This document shows positions 1-6,586 of a stretch of 10,035 nucleotides of DNA, piece by piece; within the stretch, counting starts at the first letter, position 1; every line of letters begins with the position of its first letter. The notes beneath the pieces are model-generated. The model was not told the DNA's origin. It saw nothing but the letters and a program-made list of their open reading frames with translations, and did not search any database. The stretch is from contig JAVKLI010000026.1 of assembly GCA_031539425.1 (NCBI GenBank), positions 1 through 10,035 on the forward strand, read 5' to 3'. The position numbers were made by a program, and so were the translations under genes. The DNA is from UBA4416 sp031539425 (GTDB lineage: Bacteria; Bacteroidota; Bacteroidia; B-17B0; Aurantibacillaceae).

Positions 1-23
1 GATAGATAGATAGATAGATAGAT
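1..23. repeat. GATA tetranucleotide microsatellite
   Basis: Five full GATA units plus GAT are seen. The tract starts at the first base of the window, so its true length is unknown and it probably continues upstream. All three plus-strand frames contain stops within the repeat; the minus strand (TATC) has an open frame that would read Ser-Ile-Tyr-Leu repeatedly, but no minus-strand start in the following 260 bases reaches it. It lies 7 bases before the TTG of a candidate promoter. Confidence 0.9.
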
Positions 24-30
24 TATGATG

Positions 31-57
31 TTGTAAAGGAAAAATATTGTACTTTTG
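31..57 (+). promoter_or_regulatory. Candidate Bacteroidota promoter upstream of gldB
   Basis: TACTTTTG at 50-57 is a full match to the Bacteroidota -7 consensus TAnnTTTG. A TTG at 31-33 could serve as the -33 element. The spacing is 16 bases, shorter than the usual 17-23, which lowers confidence. Transcription would start near 63-66, giving gldB a leader of about 220 bases that begins just before the structured segment at 70-136. No other TAnnTTTG match lies between here and the gldB start. Confidence 0.4.
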
Positions 58-69
58 AGGGTACAGATT

Positions 70-136
70 ATAAAAATCGTTTTAATGGGTTCTACGATTT
101 TTATTCAAACCTCTAAAAACTAATTTTTAGAACCCA
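70..136 (+). promoter_or_regulatory. Possible H-type pseudoknot or alternative hairpins in gldB leader
   Basis: Positions 70-80 pair perfectly with 94-104 (11 bp, loop 81-93). The loop segment 86-93 (TGGGTTCT) pairs perfectly with 129-136 (AGAACCCA), and the two stems abut with no linker at 93/94, which is the geometry of an H-type pseudoknot. A third pairing, 113-119 with 124-130, competes with the second stem. The segment lies between the candidate promoter and gldB. It resembles no riboswitch family that I recognise, and it has no terminator-like T tract after the final arm. The arms of the first stem are A/T-rich, so chance pairing is possible. Confidence 0.3.
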
Positions 137-283
137 CCTTAAGTAATTTTAGCAACATCGAAATGCTACTTCTTAATATTCTAAACCTATTCAAGTTAGG
201 TAAAATCAAAATTAATGCTAATATAAAGCAATCCCAAATCAATTTTATTTATTTTTAAACCCAACTTTTAATTAAGCCTTATT

Positions 284-1312
284 ATGAAATCTATTTTAAA
301 GTTGTGTTTATTTTTTTGTTTATGGTTTTTATTTGGGCAATGTTCGGTTGAAACGTCACAAACAAAAATAAATACAGAAAAAATTTTGATTGATAGTGTT
401 AAAATAAAGCGTTTAGATGTAGATTTATTTTTATTAAACACTCAAAATATAAAAGCTAAAACTGTTGAGTTTCAAGCAAAATACAATTCCTTTTATCAAT
501 TATTCATTTCAAATATCCTAAATCCAGCAGGGCTTACAGACACATTATATGAAAAAAATGTGCTTCGTTTTGTAAATGATAAAGACATGCTACAGGTTAA
601 AATGGATATTCAAAAAACATTTACTACTCAAGATTTTCAATTTTTAGAGCAAAATTTAACTGAAATTATAGCCCGATTTAAAGTTCTGTTTCCAAACAAA
701 AACGTGCCTGTTCAATTTGTAACTTTTTCAAGTGGATTTAATTATAATACTGTATTCATTGATTCTACCTTAGGTATTGGCCTTGAGATGTATTTAGAGC
801 AAAAAAATAAATTTTATACTATGTTGCAAATTCCTAAATACTTAGCTCGAAAAATGGATAAGGCCTATATTTTATCAGATGCTATAAGAACTTGGTTGAT
901 TACTATTTTTGAAAATTTTGATGAAGACAACAATTTGTTATCAAATGCTATTTATTACGGCAAATTATTTTACGTTACTAAAGCTTTGGCACCAAAAATT
1001 AACGATTCATTAATTATAGCATACACTAATAAACAACTTGAAAATTGCAAAAAATATGAAAAAAATTATTGGAAGTTTTTAATTAAAGACAATAAATTAT
1101 TTCAAAAAAAATTAGACGTTATTTCTACATACATTACCGATGGCCCTTTTACCACTACTATAAGTAAAGAATGTCCGCCTCGTATTGCCATGTGGTACGG
1201 GTGGAAAATTGTAAACTCCTACATGAAACAAAATCCTAAAGTTTCTATTAACGAATTGATGCGAGATAAAGACTATCAAAAAATATTTTCAAAATCTAAA
1301 TACAAACCCTAA
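284..1312 (+). CDS. gldB: Gliding motility lipoprotein GldB
   Basis: This 342-residue protein has the overall pattern of the GldB family, lipoproteins required for gliding in Flavobacterium johnsoniae and present in many Bacteroidota, where GldB is linked to the gliding/type IX secretion machinery. An N-terminal signal (residues 1-19, Lys at 2 and 6, then a hydrophobic Leu/Phe/Trp run) ends at Cys20, the presumed lipidation site, so the protein should be anchored in the envelope. Recognisable blocks are KRLDVDLF (42-49), the SSGFNYN...GIGLEMYL region (149-171), and the C-terminal PPRIAMWYGWKIV (298-310). No HExxH metal motif is present. The residue before Cys20 is Gln, unusual for a lipobox. 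The stop codon overlaps the start of the glycyl-tRNA synthetase gene by one base. The gldC gene, which follows gldB in F. johnsoniae, is absent here. Family assignment is from sequence pattern; the role in motility is inferred. Confidence 0.82.
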   Translation: MKSILKLCLFFCLWFLFGQCSVETSQTKINTEKILIDSVKIKRLDVDLFLLNTQNIKAKTVEFQAKYNSFYQLFISNILNPAGLTDTLYEKNVLRFVNDKDMLQVKMDIQKTFTTQDFQFLEQNLTEIIARFKVLFPNKNVPVQFVTFSSGFNYNTVFIDSTLGIGLEMYLEQKNKFYTMLQIPKYLARKMDKAYILSDAIRTWLITIFENFDEDNNLLSNAIYYGKLFYVTKALAPKINDSLIIAYTNKQLENCKKYEKNYWKFLIKDNKLFQKKLDVISTYITDGPFTTTISKECPPRIAMWYGWKIVNSYMKQNPKVSINELMRDKDYQKIFSKSKYKP

Positions 1313-2823
1313 TGAATCAAGATAATTTATTTAAAAATATTGTATCCCATTGCAAAGAATATGGATTTATTTTTCCTAGTTCAGAAATATATGATGGTCT
1401 TAACGCTGTGTATGATTACGGTCAGCTAGGAGTGATATTAAAAAATAACATTAAGGCTCGTTGGTGGAAAAGCATGGTACAGCTGCACGAAAACATTGTA
1501 GGGATTGACTCTGCGATATTTATGCATCCTAAAATATGGGAAGCAAGCGGGCATGTAGGCGCTTTTAACGACCCTTTAATAGACAATAAAGACAGTAAAA
1601 AAAGATACAGAGCTGATGTGTTAATTGAAGACTACATCGCAAAAATTGAAAATAAAATTACAGCAGAAGTAGATAAAGCAAAAAACAAATTTGAAAACTT
1701 TGATGAAGCGTTATTTTTAAGTACCAACGCAAAAATAAGAGAATTAGTACAAAACAAAGAAACGGTGTTTAATCGTTTTAAATTGGCTTTAGATTCAAAC
1801 GACTTAGCAGCGTTAAATTCTATTATTGAAGATGCCGCCATCGTGTGCCCTATTAGCGGTACCAGAAACTGGACAGAGGTGCGTCAGTTTAATTTAATGT
1901 TTAATACCAGTATGGGTTCTGTGTCTGATGAAGCCAATGTGCTTTATTTAAGACCCGAAACAGCACAAGGTATTTTTGTAAACTTTTTAAATGTACAAAA
2001 AACAAGCCGACAAAAAATTCCATTTGGTATTGCTCAAATAGGTAAAGCCTTTAGAAACGAAATTGTAGCCCGTCAGTTTATATTTAGGATGCGTGAATTT
2101 GAACAAATGGAAATGCAGTTTTTTATCAAACCTGGTACAGAACTCACATGGTTTGAACATTGGAAAAAAGAACGGTTAAACTGGCATCAATCTCTTGGTT
2201 TAGGTAATGAAAAATACCGATACCATAATCATACCAAACTAGCGCATTATGCAAATGCAGCTTGTGATATAGAATTTCAGTTTCCATTTGGATTTAAAGA
2301 AATTGAAGGTATACATTCACGTACCGATTTTGATTTAAAACAACACGCACAATATTCTGGAAAAAAAATTCAGTATTTTGACCCAGAAACTCAAGAATCC
2401 TACACACCTTATGTAGTAGAAACTTCGGTAGGTTTAGACAGATTATTTTTATCAATCCTATCGGCTGCTTATAAAGAAGAAACGCTTGAAAATAAAGAAA
2501 CACGCACCATACTCTCTTTACCATTTGCTTTAGCGCCATACGCAGTAGCCATTTTACCTTTGGTTAAAAAAGAAGGATTACCCGAAAAAGCAAAATCTAT
2601 TTTTAATGAATTAAAGCAAAACTATATGGTAGCTTATGACGAAAAAGATACTATTGGGAAACGTTACAGACGTCAAGATGCCATTGGTACCCCTTTTTGT
2701 ATTGCTATCGATTTTCAAACTCTAGAAGACAACACCGTTACCATTCGTAACAGAGATACCATGTTGCAAGATCGAATTTTAATTAATAGCATTGAAGACT
2801 ATATAAAACAATTAATTAAATAA
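1312..2823 (+). CDS. glyS: Glycine--tRNA ligase, homodimeric class II type
   Basis: This enzyme charges tRNA-Gly with glycine using ATP, in the cytoplasm. The 503-residue length fits the bacterial alpha2 single-chain form, not the alpha2beta2 form made from separate glyQ and glyS genes. The N-terminal part carries IYDGLNAVYDYGQLG (26-40) and IWEASGHVGAFNDP (75-88). The class II core shows LRPETAQGIF (213-222), motif 2 around FRNEI...REFEQMEMQFF (247-271), EGIHSRTDFDL (332-342) for glycine/ATP binding, and motif 3 GLDR (374-377). The C-terminal 100 residues (from about 405) form the HGTP-type anticodon-binding domain. The start ATG shares its A with the gldB stop (TAATG), which suggests translational coupling. 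The wording of motif 2 (VARQFIFRMREFEQMEMQ) is typical of Bacteroidota. Function is confident. Confidence 0.97.
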   Translation: MNQDNLFKNIVSHCKEYGFIFPSSEIYDGLNAVYDYGQLGVILKNNIKARWWKSMVQLHENIVGIDSAIFMHPKIWEASGHVGAFNDPLIDNKDSKKRYRADVLIEDYIAKIENKITAEVDKAKNKFENFDEALFLSTNAKIRELVQNKETVFNRFKLALDSNDLAALNSIIEDAAIVCPISGTRNWTEVRQFNLMFNTSMGSVSDEANVLYLRPETAQGIFVNFLNVQKTSRQKIPFGIAQIGKAFRNEIVARQFIFRMREFEQMEMQFFIKPGTELTWFEHWKKERLNWHQSLGLGNEKYRYHNHTKLAHYANAACDIEFQFPFGFKEIEGIHSRTDFDLKQHAQYSGKKIQYFDPETQESYTPYVVETSVGLDRLFLSILSAAYKEETLENKETRTILSLPFALAPYAVAILPLVKKEGLPEKAKSIFNELKQNYMVAYDEKDTIGKRYRRQDAIGTPFCIAIDFQTLEDNTVTIRNRDTMLQDRILINSIEDYIKQLIK

Positions 2824-2999
2824 TTTTATTAATTCTTAACTAATTTAGTAGTAAACATTTTATTTTCAGTCTTAATTTTAACTAAATAAACACTTTATTG
2901 AGAGCAAGGTAATTTTTAATACATCAACCTCACAATTAATGATAAAGAATATGCAACCCCTCAATCTATCATAAATTCAATATATTTACCGTTTACAAA

Positions 3000-3977
3000 A
3001 TGGCATATATACTTGAACATATACAAGATCCAGTTAAAGAACATTTAAAGTTGGTGGTACAAACTTTTAACCAAACAATTAAAAGTAAAATACCCTTATT
3101 AAATATTGTAATCTATTATTTATTAAAAAGTAAAGGAAAGCAAATGCGCCCTTTATTTGTATTGCTTTCTGCCCAAGCGGTGGCACCCATTACAGAACGC
3201 ACTTATAGGGCTGCTACCTTAATAGAATTGTTGCACACAGCTTCATTAGTGCATGATGATGTGGTAGATGATAGCCAAAAACGAAGAGGTTTTTTTTCAA
3301 TAAATGCCATCTGGAAAAATAAAATTGCTGTATTGTTAGGTGATTATTTATTAGCCCGCGGACTTTTACTATCAGTAGAATATGAAGATTTTGACTTATT
3401 AAAAATTGTAAGTGGCGCTGTTAAGGATATGAGCGAAGGTGAATTGTTACAAATTGAAAAAGCACGTAGATTAAATATTACAGAAGAGATTTATTTTGAA
3501 ATTATATCAAAAAAAACAGCCAGCCTTATAGAAGCTTGCTGCGCAACAGGCGTAGCATCTGTTAGTAATGATACTGAGCTCATAAACAGATTTAAAACCT
3601 TTGGACTTTATGTAGGAATTGCATTTCAAATTAAAGACGATTTGTTAGATTATAGTAATAGCTCCACCATTGGAAAACCAGCAGCTATTGATATTAAAGA
3701 AAAAAAATTGACACTGCCTTTAATTTATACTTTAAACAAATCATCTTGGTTACAAAAAAAACAAATATTGTATATTGTTAAACATCAAAATACAGATGCA
3801 ATAAAAGTAGCTGAATTAATGGATTATGTAGTAAAACAAGGCGGCATTGAGTATGCACATCAAAAAATGCAATATTATAAAGAAAAAGCCATTGAAACAT
3901 TATTGCCCATCATGGATAGCATTGCTAAACAAAAACTGATTGAATTAGTACATTTTACAATAGAAAGAAAAAAATAA
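3000..3977 (+). CDS. Long-chain polyprenyl diphosphate synthase
   Basis: This trans-isoprenyl diphosphate synthase condenses isopentenyl diphosphate units onto an allylic primer; the product would supply the menaquinone side chain. At 325 residues it has the usual length. Visible motifs are KGKQMRP (45-51), which binds isopentenyl diphosphate, the first Asp-rich motif DDVVD (86-90) followed by KRRG (94-97), Lys172-Thr173, and the second Asp-rich motif QIKDDLLD (210-217), with GKPAAIDIKEKK (225-236) after it. The residues four and five before the first motif are small (Ser82, Ala81), whereas short-chain farnesyl synthases carry Phe or Tyr there, so a long product (about C30 to C40) is inferred. 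The exact length cannot be read from sequence. No in-frame start exists upstream before a stop at 2943-2945. The lipoprotein gene follows after 6 bases, so the two probably share a transcript. Confidence 0.93.
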   Translation: MAYILEHIQDPVKEHLKLVVQTFNQTIKSKIPLLNIVIYYLLKSKGKQMRPLFVLLSAQAVAPITERTYRAATLIELLHTASLVHDDVVDDSQKRRGFFSINAIWKNKIAVLLGDYLLARGLLLSVEYEDFDLLKIVSGAVKDMSEGELLQIEKARRLNITEEIYFEIISKKTASLIEACCATGVASVSNDTELINRFKTFGLYVGIAFQIKDDLLDYSNSSTIGKPAAIDIKEKKLTLPLIYTLNKSSWLQKKQILYIVKHQNTDAIKVAELMDYVVKQGGIEYAHQKMQYYKEKAIETLLPIMDSIAKQKLIELVHFTIERKK

Positions 3978-3983
3978 ATCAAT

Positions 3984-4460
3984 ATGAAACATCTCTTTTC
4001 AATTTATTCTAAATTTATTACACTAACAGTTGTATTGTTATTATTTTCTGCTTGCAGCTCTTCTTCAGATGAAAACGCATCTCAGATTAAAAAGCAAGAT
4101 AGCTTAGCTAAAATTAATGGAAGTAAAAATCCTATAGAAGCTCCTGATACAAGTTATACAGGAGATTTTATTGAAAAATATCCAAATGGTATTATAAAAT
4201 ATTCAGGCTACTTTAGATTTGGTAAACGTCATGGTTTATGGCGTTCGTTTTACGAAAATGGGGAACTATGGAGCGAATGTTATTACCATGAAGGATTCAA
4301 AAATGGCTCATATAAAATTAATACAACTCAAGGTATTACAAAAATTAAAGGTTGGCATAAAAATAATTTAAAAGATAGCCTGTGGTTTTTTTACGATGAT
4401 TCTGGCAAATTGCTTCAAAAAACAGCATTTAAAAATGATGCTGTAACAGTGATTAGATAA
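3984..4460 (+). CDS. Small lipoprotein with YwqK/MORN-like repeats
   Basis: The 158-residue product starts with a lipoprotein signal (MKHLFSIYSKF, then a Val/Leu stretch) ending at a lipobox, FSAC, with Cys24 as the lipidated residue. Four Ser and then Asp-Glu follow, an acidic start of the mature chain that could act as a surface-export signal of the kind described in Bacteroidota. A polar linker (about 28-57) precedes two to three copies of a roughly 23-residue unit of the MORN_2/YwqK type: YPNGIIKYSGYFRFGK (66-81), HGLWRSFYENGELWSECYYHEGFKNG (83-108) and SLWFFYDDSGKLLQKTAFKND (132-152). Such repeats form beta-hairpins and are common in Bacteroidota envelope proteins. They are often labelled 'YwqK family antitoxin', but no toxin gene is adjacent and that function should not be assumed. 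It follows the polyprenyl synthase by 6 bases and converges with the next gene. Specific function unknown. Confidence 0.85.
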   Translation: MKHLFSIYSKFITLTVVLLLFSACSSSSDENASQIKKQDSLAKINGSKNPIEAPDTSYTGDFIEKYPNGIIKYSGYFRFGKRHGLWRSFYENGELWSECYYHEGFKNGSYKINTTQGITKIKGWHKNNLKDSLWFFYDDSGKLLQKTAFKNDAVTVIR

Positions 4461-4465
4461 ATTAT

Positions 4466-5632
4466 TTAACTCATTCTTTGGTAAGCTTGCCACCACCTAT
4501 TTGGCAAATCATTTTGAAGCGCAGTTTGATAATCTACATAACTACATGGTATTAATGAGTGCCGCTCAAACTGACTATTTTTATTAGTTAAAATAGGCAC
4601 TTCCATCCACCATCTATCTGTTTTTTTACTTTTAAAAAAATTAATTTCATGTTTTCCGTCTTGAATAATTACATGAAATTTGACATAATTTTCATTGTTT
4701 TTTAAAGGAAAATCATTTTGACGCAAATAAAATGCATCTATAAACACCCATAACATTTGGGCAATCAATTTAGCACCCTGTTTGTTACGATCTATAGTTG
4801 GATTATATTCATAAATTCCAATTGATGCTAGTTTATCATTTAATCCTGCATAATTCATCATTTGGCAAGCTTCTTCGGCATAAAATCCATTAGGGCTTGC
4901 AGCTTCATGTGCTGGCATATCTGCATGTTTAATAGCAGATACATCAAAAACAAGCATATCTGATTGTCTAATAATTGGCTCTGTTTCTATGATATTGTTT
5001 CGTAATTCTCCCAGTCTATAGCAATCAAAATACAAGCTTCGCATAAGTTGTAAAATATCTTGATTGTTTAAATAAGTTTGATAGCCTATATGAGAATAAT
5101 TAAATAAATTTTCCGCATTTTTTTTAATAATAGCTTCAACAAAATTGGTGTTTGATATATTAGATTCGATTTGCTCAAAATTTATAACAGAATCAATGGA
5201 TACAATGTTGATAATTTGTTCTAACTTTTGATAGCCTAAATATTGACCATATGCTAAATCGTTACTTCCACCTATAATAATGGGAAATATGGAATTTCTG
5301 ATAAATACATTAACGAGTTCATTAATTGCAAAATAGGTGTCATTTAATGTATCTCCAGGGATTAGATTCCCTAAATCAGCAAATTTTAAATCATAATTAC
5401 CAACAAATAGTTTATAAAATTGCTTTCGAATTTCATTAGCCCCATCTTTAGATCCTACATTAAGCATAGCACCTCTATCTTCGTTTACCCCAATTAATAC
5501 AAGGTTAACATTGTCTAAAGATGGAAACCCATTACTATGAGTATATATTTTTATGCGATTGCCAATTTGATTGACATGATTACAATCTGAATCAATTTGT
5601 ATAGGTTTAAAAAAAGATTGAATATTTTTCAT
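4466..5632 (-). CDS. Arginase/formimidoylglutamase-family protein, metal ligands degraded
   Basis: The 388-residue protein follows the ureohydrolase (arginase/agmatinase/HutG) fold along its length: LVLIGVNEDRGA (44-55), IIIGGSNDLAYG (118-129), VSIDSVINF (144-152), LVFDVSAIKHADMP (227-240) and ASPNGFYAEEACQ (245-257). Active family members bind two Mn ions through GGxH, DAHxD and SxDxD. Here the His of the first motif is Asn124, the second motif keeps Asp147 but has Val149 and Asn151 at the His and Asp positions, and the third keeps Asp230 but has Ser232. Only two of six ligands remain, so hydrolase activity is doubtful. Bacteroidota genomes carry close relatives usually annotated as formimidoylglutamase. 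A C-terminal extension of about 70 residues (from 317), rich in Trp and ending in NRWWQAYQRM, goes beyond the ureohydrolase core. No other hut or arginine-pathway gene lies nearby. It may have a regulatory or structural role, or a changed chemistry. Confidence 0.88.
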   Translation of the reverse strand: MKNIQSFFKPIQIDSDCNHVNQIGNRIKIYTHSNGFPSLDNVNLVLIGVNEDRGAMLNVGSKDGANEIRKQFYKLFVGNYDLKFADLGNLIPGDTLNDTYFAINELVNVFIRNSIFPIIIGGSNDLAYGQYLGYQKLEQIINIVSIDSVINFEQIESNISNTNFVEAIIKKNAENLFNYSHIGYQTYLNNQDILQLMRSLYFDCYRLGELRNNIIETEPIIRQSDMLVFDVSAIKHADMPAHEAASPNGFYAEEACQMMNYAGLNDKLASIGIYEYNPTIDRNKQGAKLIAQMLWVFIDAFYLRQNDFPLKNNENYVKFHVIIQDGKHEINFFKSKKTDRWWMEVPILTNKNSQFERHSLIPCSYVDYQTALQNDLPNRWWQAYQRMS

Positions 5633-5656
5633 TAAAAAAAAATAGGTGTTTATAAA

Positions 5657-5670
5657 GTTTAAAATTAAAC
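5657..5670. promoter_or_regulatory. Imperfect palindrome in divergent spacer, possible operator
   Basis: GTTTAAAATTAAAC is an inverted repeat with 6-bp arms around a central AA. It lies 24 bases upstream of the minus-strand arginase-fold gene start, in the spacer shared with the plus-strand enoyl-CoA hydratase gene. Its position would suit a regulator, but the sequence is all A/T apart from the end bases and may be chance. Confidence 0.15.
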
Positions 5671-5691
5671 CTGAAACAACACGTTATGTGA

Positions 5692-5768
5692 TTGAAAATA
5701 TATACTTATTAACTTTGCTAAGTTGATTGATAAAAAAATATTTAAATAATAATAGAATAGTATATTTG
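5692..5768 (+). promoter_or_regulatory. Candidate promoter elements for the enoyl-CoA hydratase gene
   Basis: Two full matches to the Bacteroidota -7 consensus TAnnTTTG occur: TAACTTTG at 5710-5717 and TATATTTG at 5761-5768. The first has a TTG 15 bases upstream (5692-5694), shorter than the usual spacing; the second has no TTG at a suitable distance. Use of the first would give a leader of about 65 bases, of the second only about 14. Which is used cannot be decided from sequence. Confidence 0.3.
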
Positions 5769-5788
5769 ACTAAAACATTATAAAAAAA

Positions 5789-6577
5789 ATGATAACAGAC
5801 ATGGTTTTAGAAACAGTTTTAACAGAGGTTAAAAACAGTACTTTAATTATTACTTTAAATAGACCAGACAAGCTGAATGCCTTAAACAAGCAATTAATTG
5901 ATGAGTTACACGAAGTTTTGGTTTCTTCAGAAAGCGACCCTAGTTTTAAATCAATTATTATTACAGGTGCTGGCTCAAAAGCATTTGTAGCTGGCGCTGA
6001 TATAGCAGAATTTGCAAACTACAGCATAGAGGAGGGGATGAAACTATCATCAACAGGGCATTTTAAAGTGTTTAATTTTATTGAAAATTACTCAAAACCT
6101 ATTATAGCTGCAATAAATGGTTTTGCTTTAGGTGGAGGTTTAGAATTAGCTCTAGCTTGTCACATACGTGTAGCAAGTGATAATGTAAAAGTTGGGCTTC
6201 CAGAAGTTTCATTAGGGCTAATACCCGGATACGGCGGCACACAAAGGCTTGCACAGCTTATAGGTAAAGGTAAGGCTATGGAGCTTATTTTTACTGCTGA
6301 TATGCTTAATGCAACTGATGCTTTGCAATGGGGCTTAGTAAATTATGTTACTAGCGCAGACGAGCTATTAAATAAATGTTTAGAAATTACAACCAAAATA
6401 AACTCAAAATCATCAACCTCTATAAATGCGGCTATTAGCTCAATTAATGCTGGATTTAACCATAAGCTTAATGGCTTTGAAGTAGAAATTCAAGAGTTTG
6501 GGAAATGTTTTGGTACTCAAGATTTTAAAGAAGGGATTAGCGCATTTTTAGAAAAAAGAAAACCAAATTTTAATTAA
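5789..6577 (+). CDS. Enoyl-CoA hydratase/isomerase family (crotonase) protein
   Basis: The 262-residue protein is a standard-length crotonase. It probably hydrates 2-enoyl-CoA esters to 3-hydroxyacyl-CoA in fatty-acid or butanoate metabolism. Seen in order: LNRPDKLNAL (23-32), the oxyanion-hole segment AFVAGADIAEF (65-75), GFALGGGLELALACH (111-125) and LPEVSLGLIPGYGGTQRL (137-154). Both catalytic glutamates of true hydratases are present (Glu119 and Glu139, 20 residues apart, matching Glu144/Glu164 of the rat enzyme), so hydratase activity is more likely than a pure isomerase or other crotonase reaction. The C-terminal FGTQDFKEGISAFLEKRKP is typical. A second ATG four codons downstream (5801) is a possible alternative start and would place the N-terminus nearer the family norm. 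The dioxygenase gene follows after 9 bases, which suggests co-transcription, although the two reactions are not in one obvious pathway. The substrate is not determined. Confidence 0.93.
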   Translation: MITDMVLETVLTEVKNSTLIITLNRPDKLNALNKQLIDELHEVLVSSESDPSFKSIIITGAGSKAFVAGADIAEFANYSIEEGMKLSSTGHFKVFNFIENYSKPIIAAINGFALGGGLELALACHIRVASDNVKVGLPEVSLGLIPGYGGTQRLAQLIGKGKAMELIFTADMLNATDALQWGLVNYVTSADELLNKCLEITTKINSKSSTSINAAISSINAGFNHKLNGFEVEIQEFGKCFGTQDFKEGISAFLEKRKPNFN

Positions 6578-6586
6578 CAATAGTTT

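Noticed and set aside
1..283. A minus-strand gene reading through the TATC repeat and leaving the window at position 1.
   Set aside because: The one minus-strand ATG examined (156-158) meets a stop by about 121 and cannot reach the repeat; the repeat is better explained as non-coding.
2294..2539. An 81-codon open frame on the minus strand inside the glycyl-tRNA synthetase gene.
   Set aside because: It lies wholly inside a confidently identified gene, has no recognisable domain and is a shadow of the coding strand. The same applies to the minus-strand frames at 1632-1841, 8643-8840 and 9093-9404.
2843..2887. A 7-base inverted repeat (ATTTAGT/ACTAAAT) after the glycyl-tRNA synthetase gene, as a terminator.
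   Set aside because: It has a long loop, a single G-C pair and no T tract; pairing of this strength is common in sequence of this composition.
2939..2974. An 11-codon frame (ATG at 2939, internal ATG at 2951) upstream of the polyprenyl synthase gene.
   Set aside because: It is too short, has no start context or adjoining structure, and such frames are expected by chance in A/T-rich spacers.
3984..4460. A toxin-antitoxin module based on the YwqK-like repeats.
   Set aside because: The protein has a lipoprotein signal and no toxin gene lies on either side; the repeat type is common in envelope proteins.
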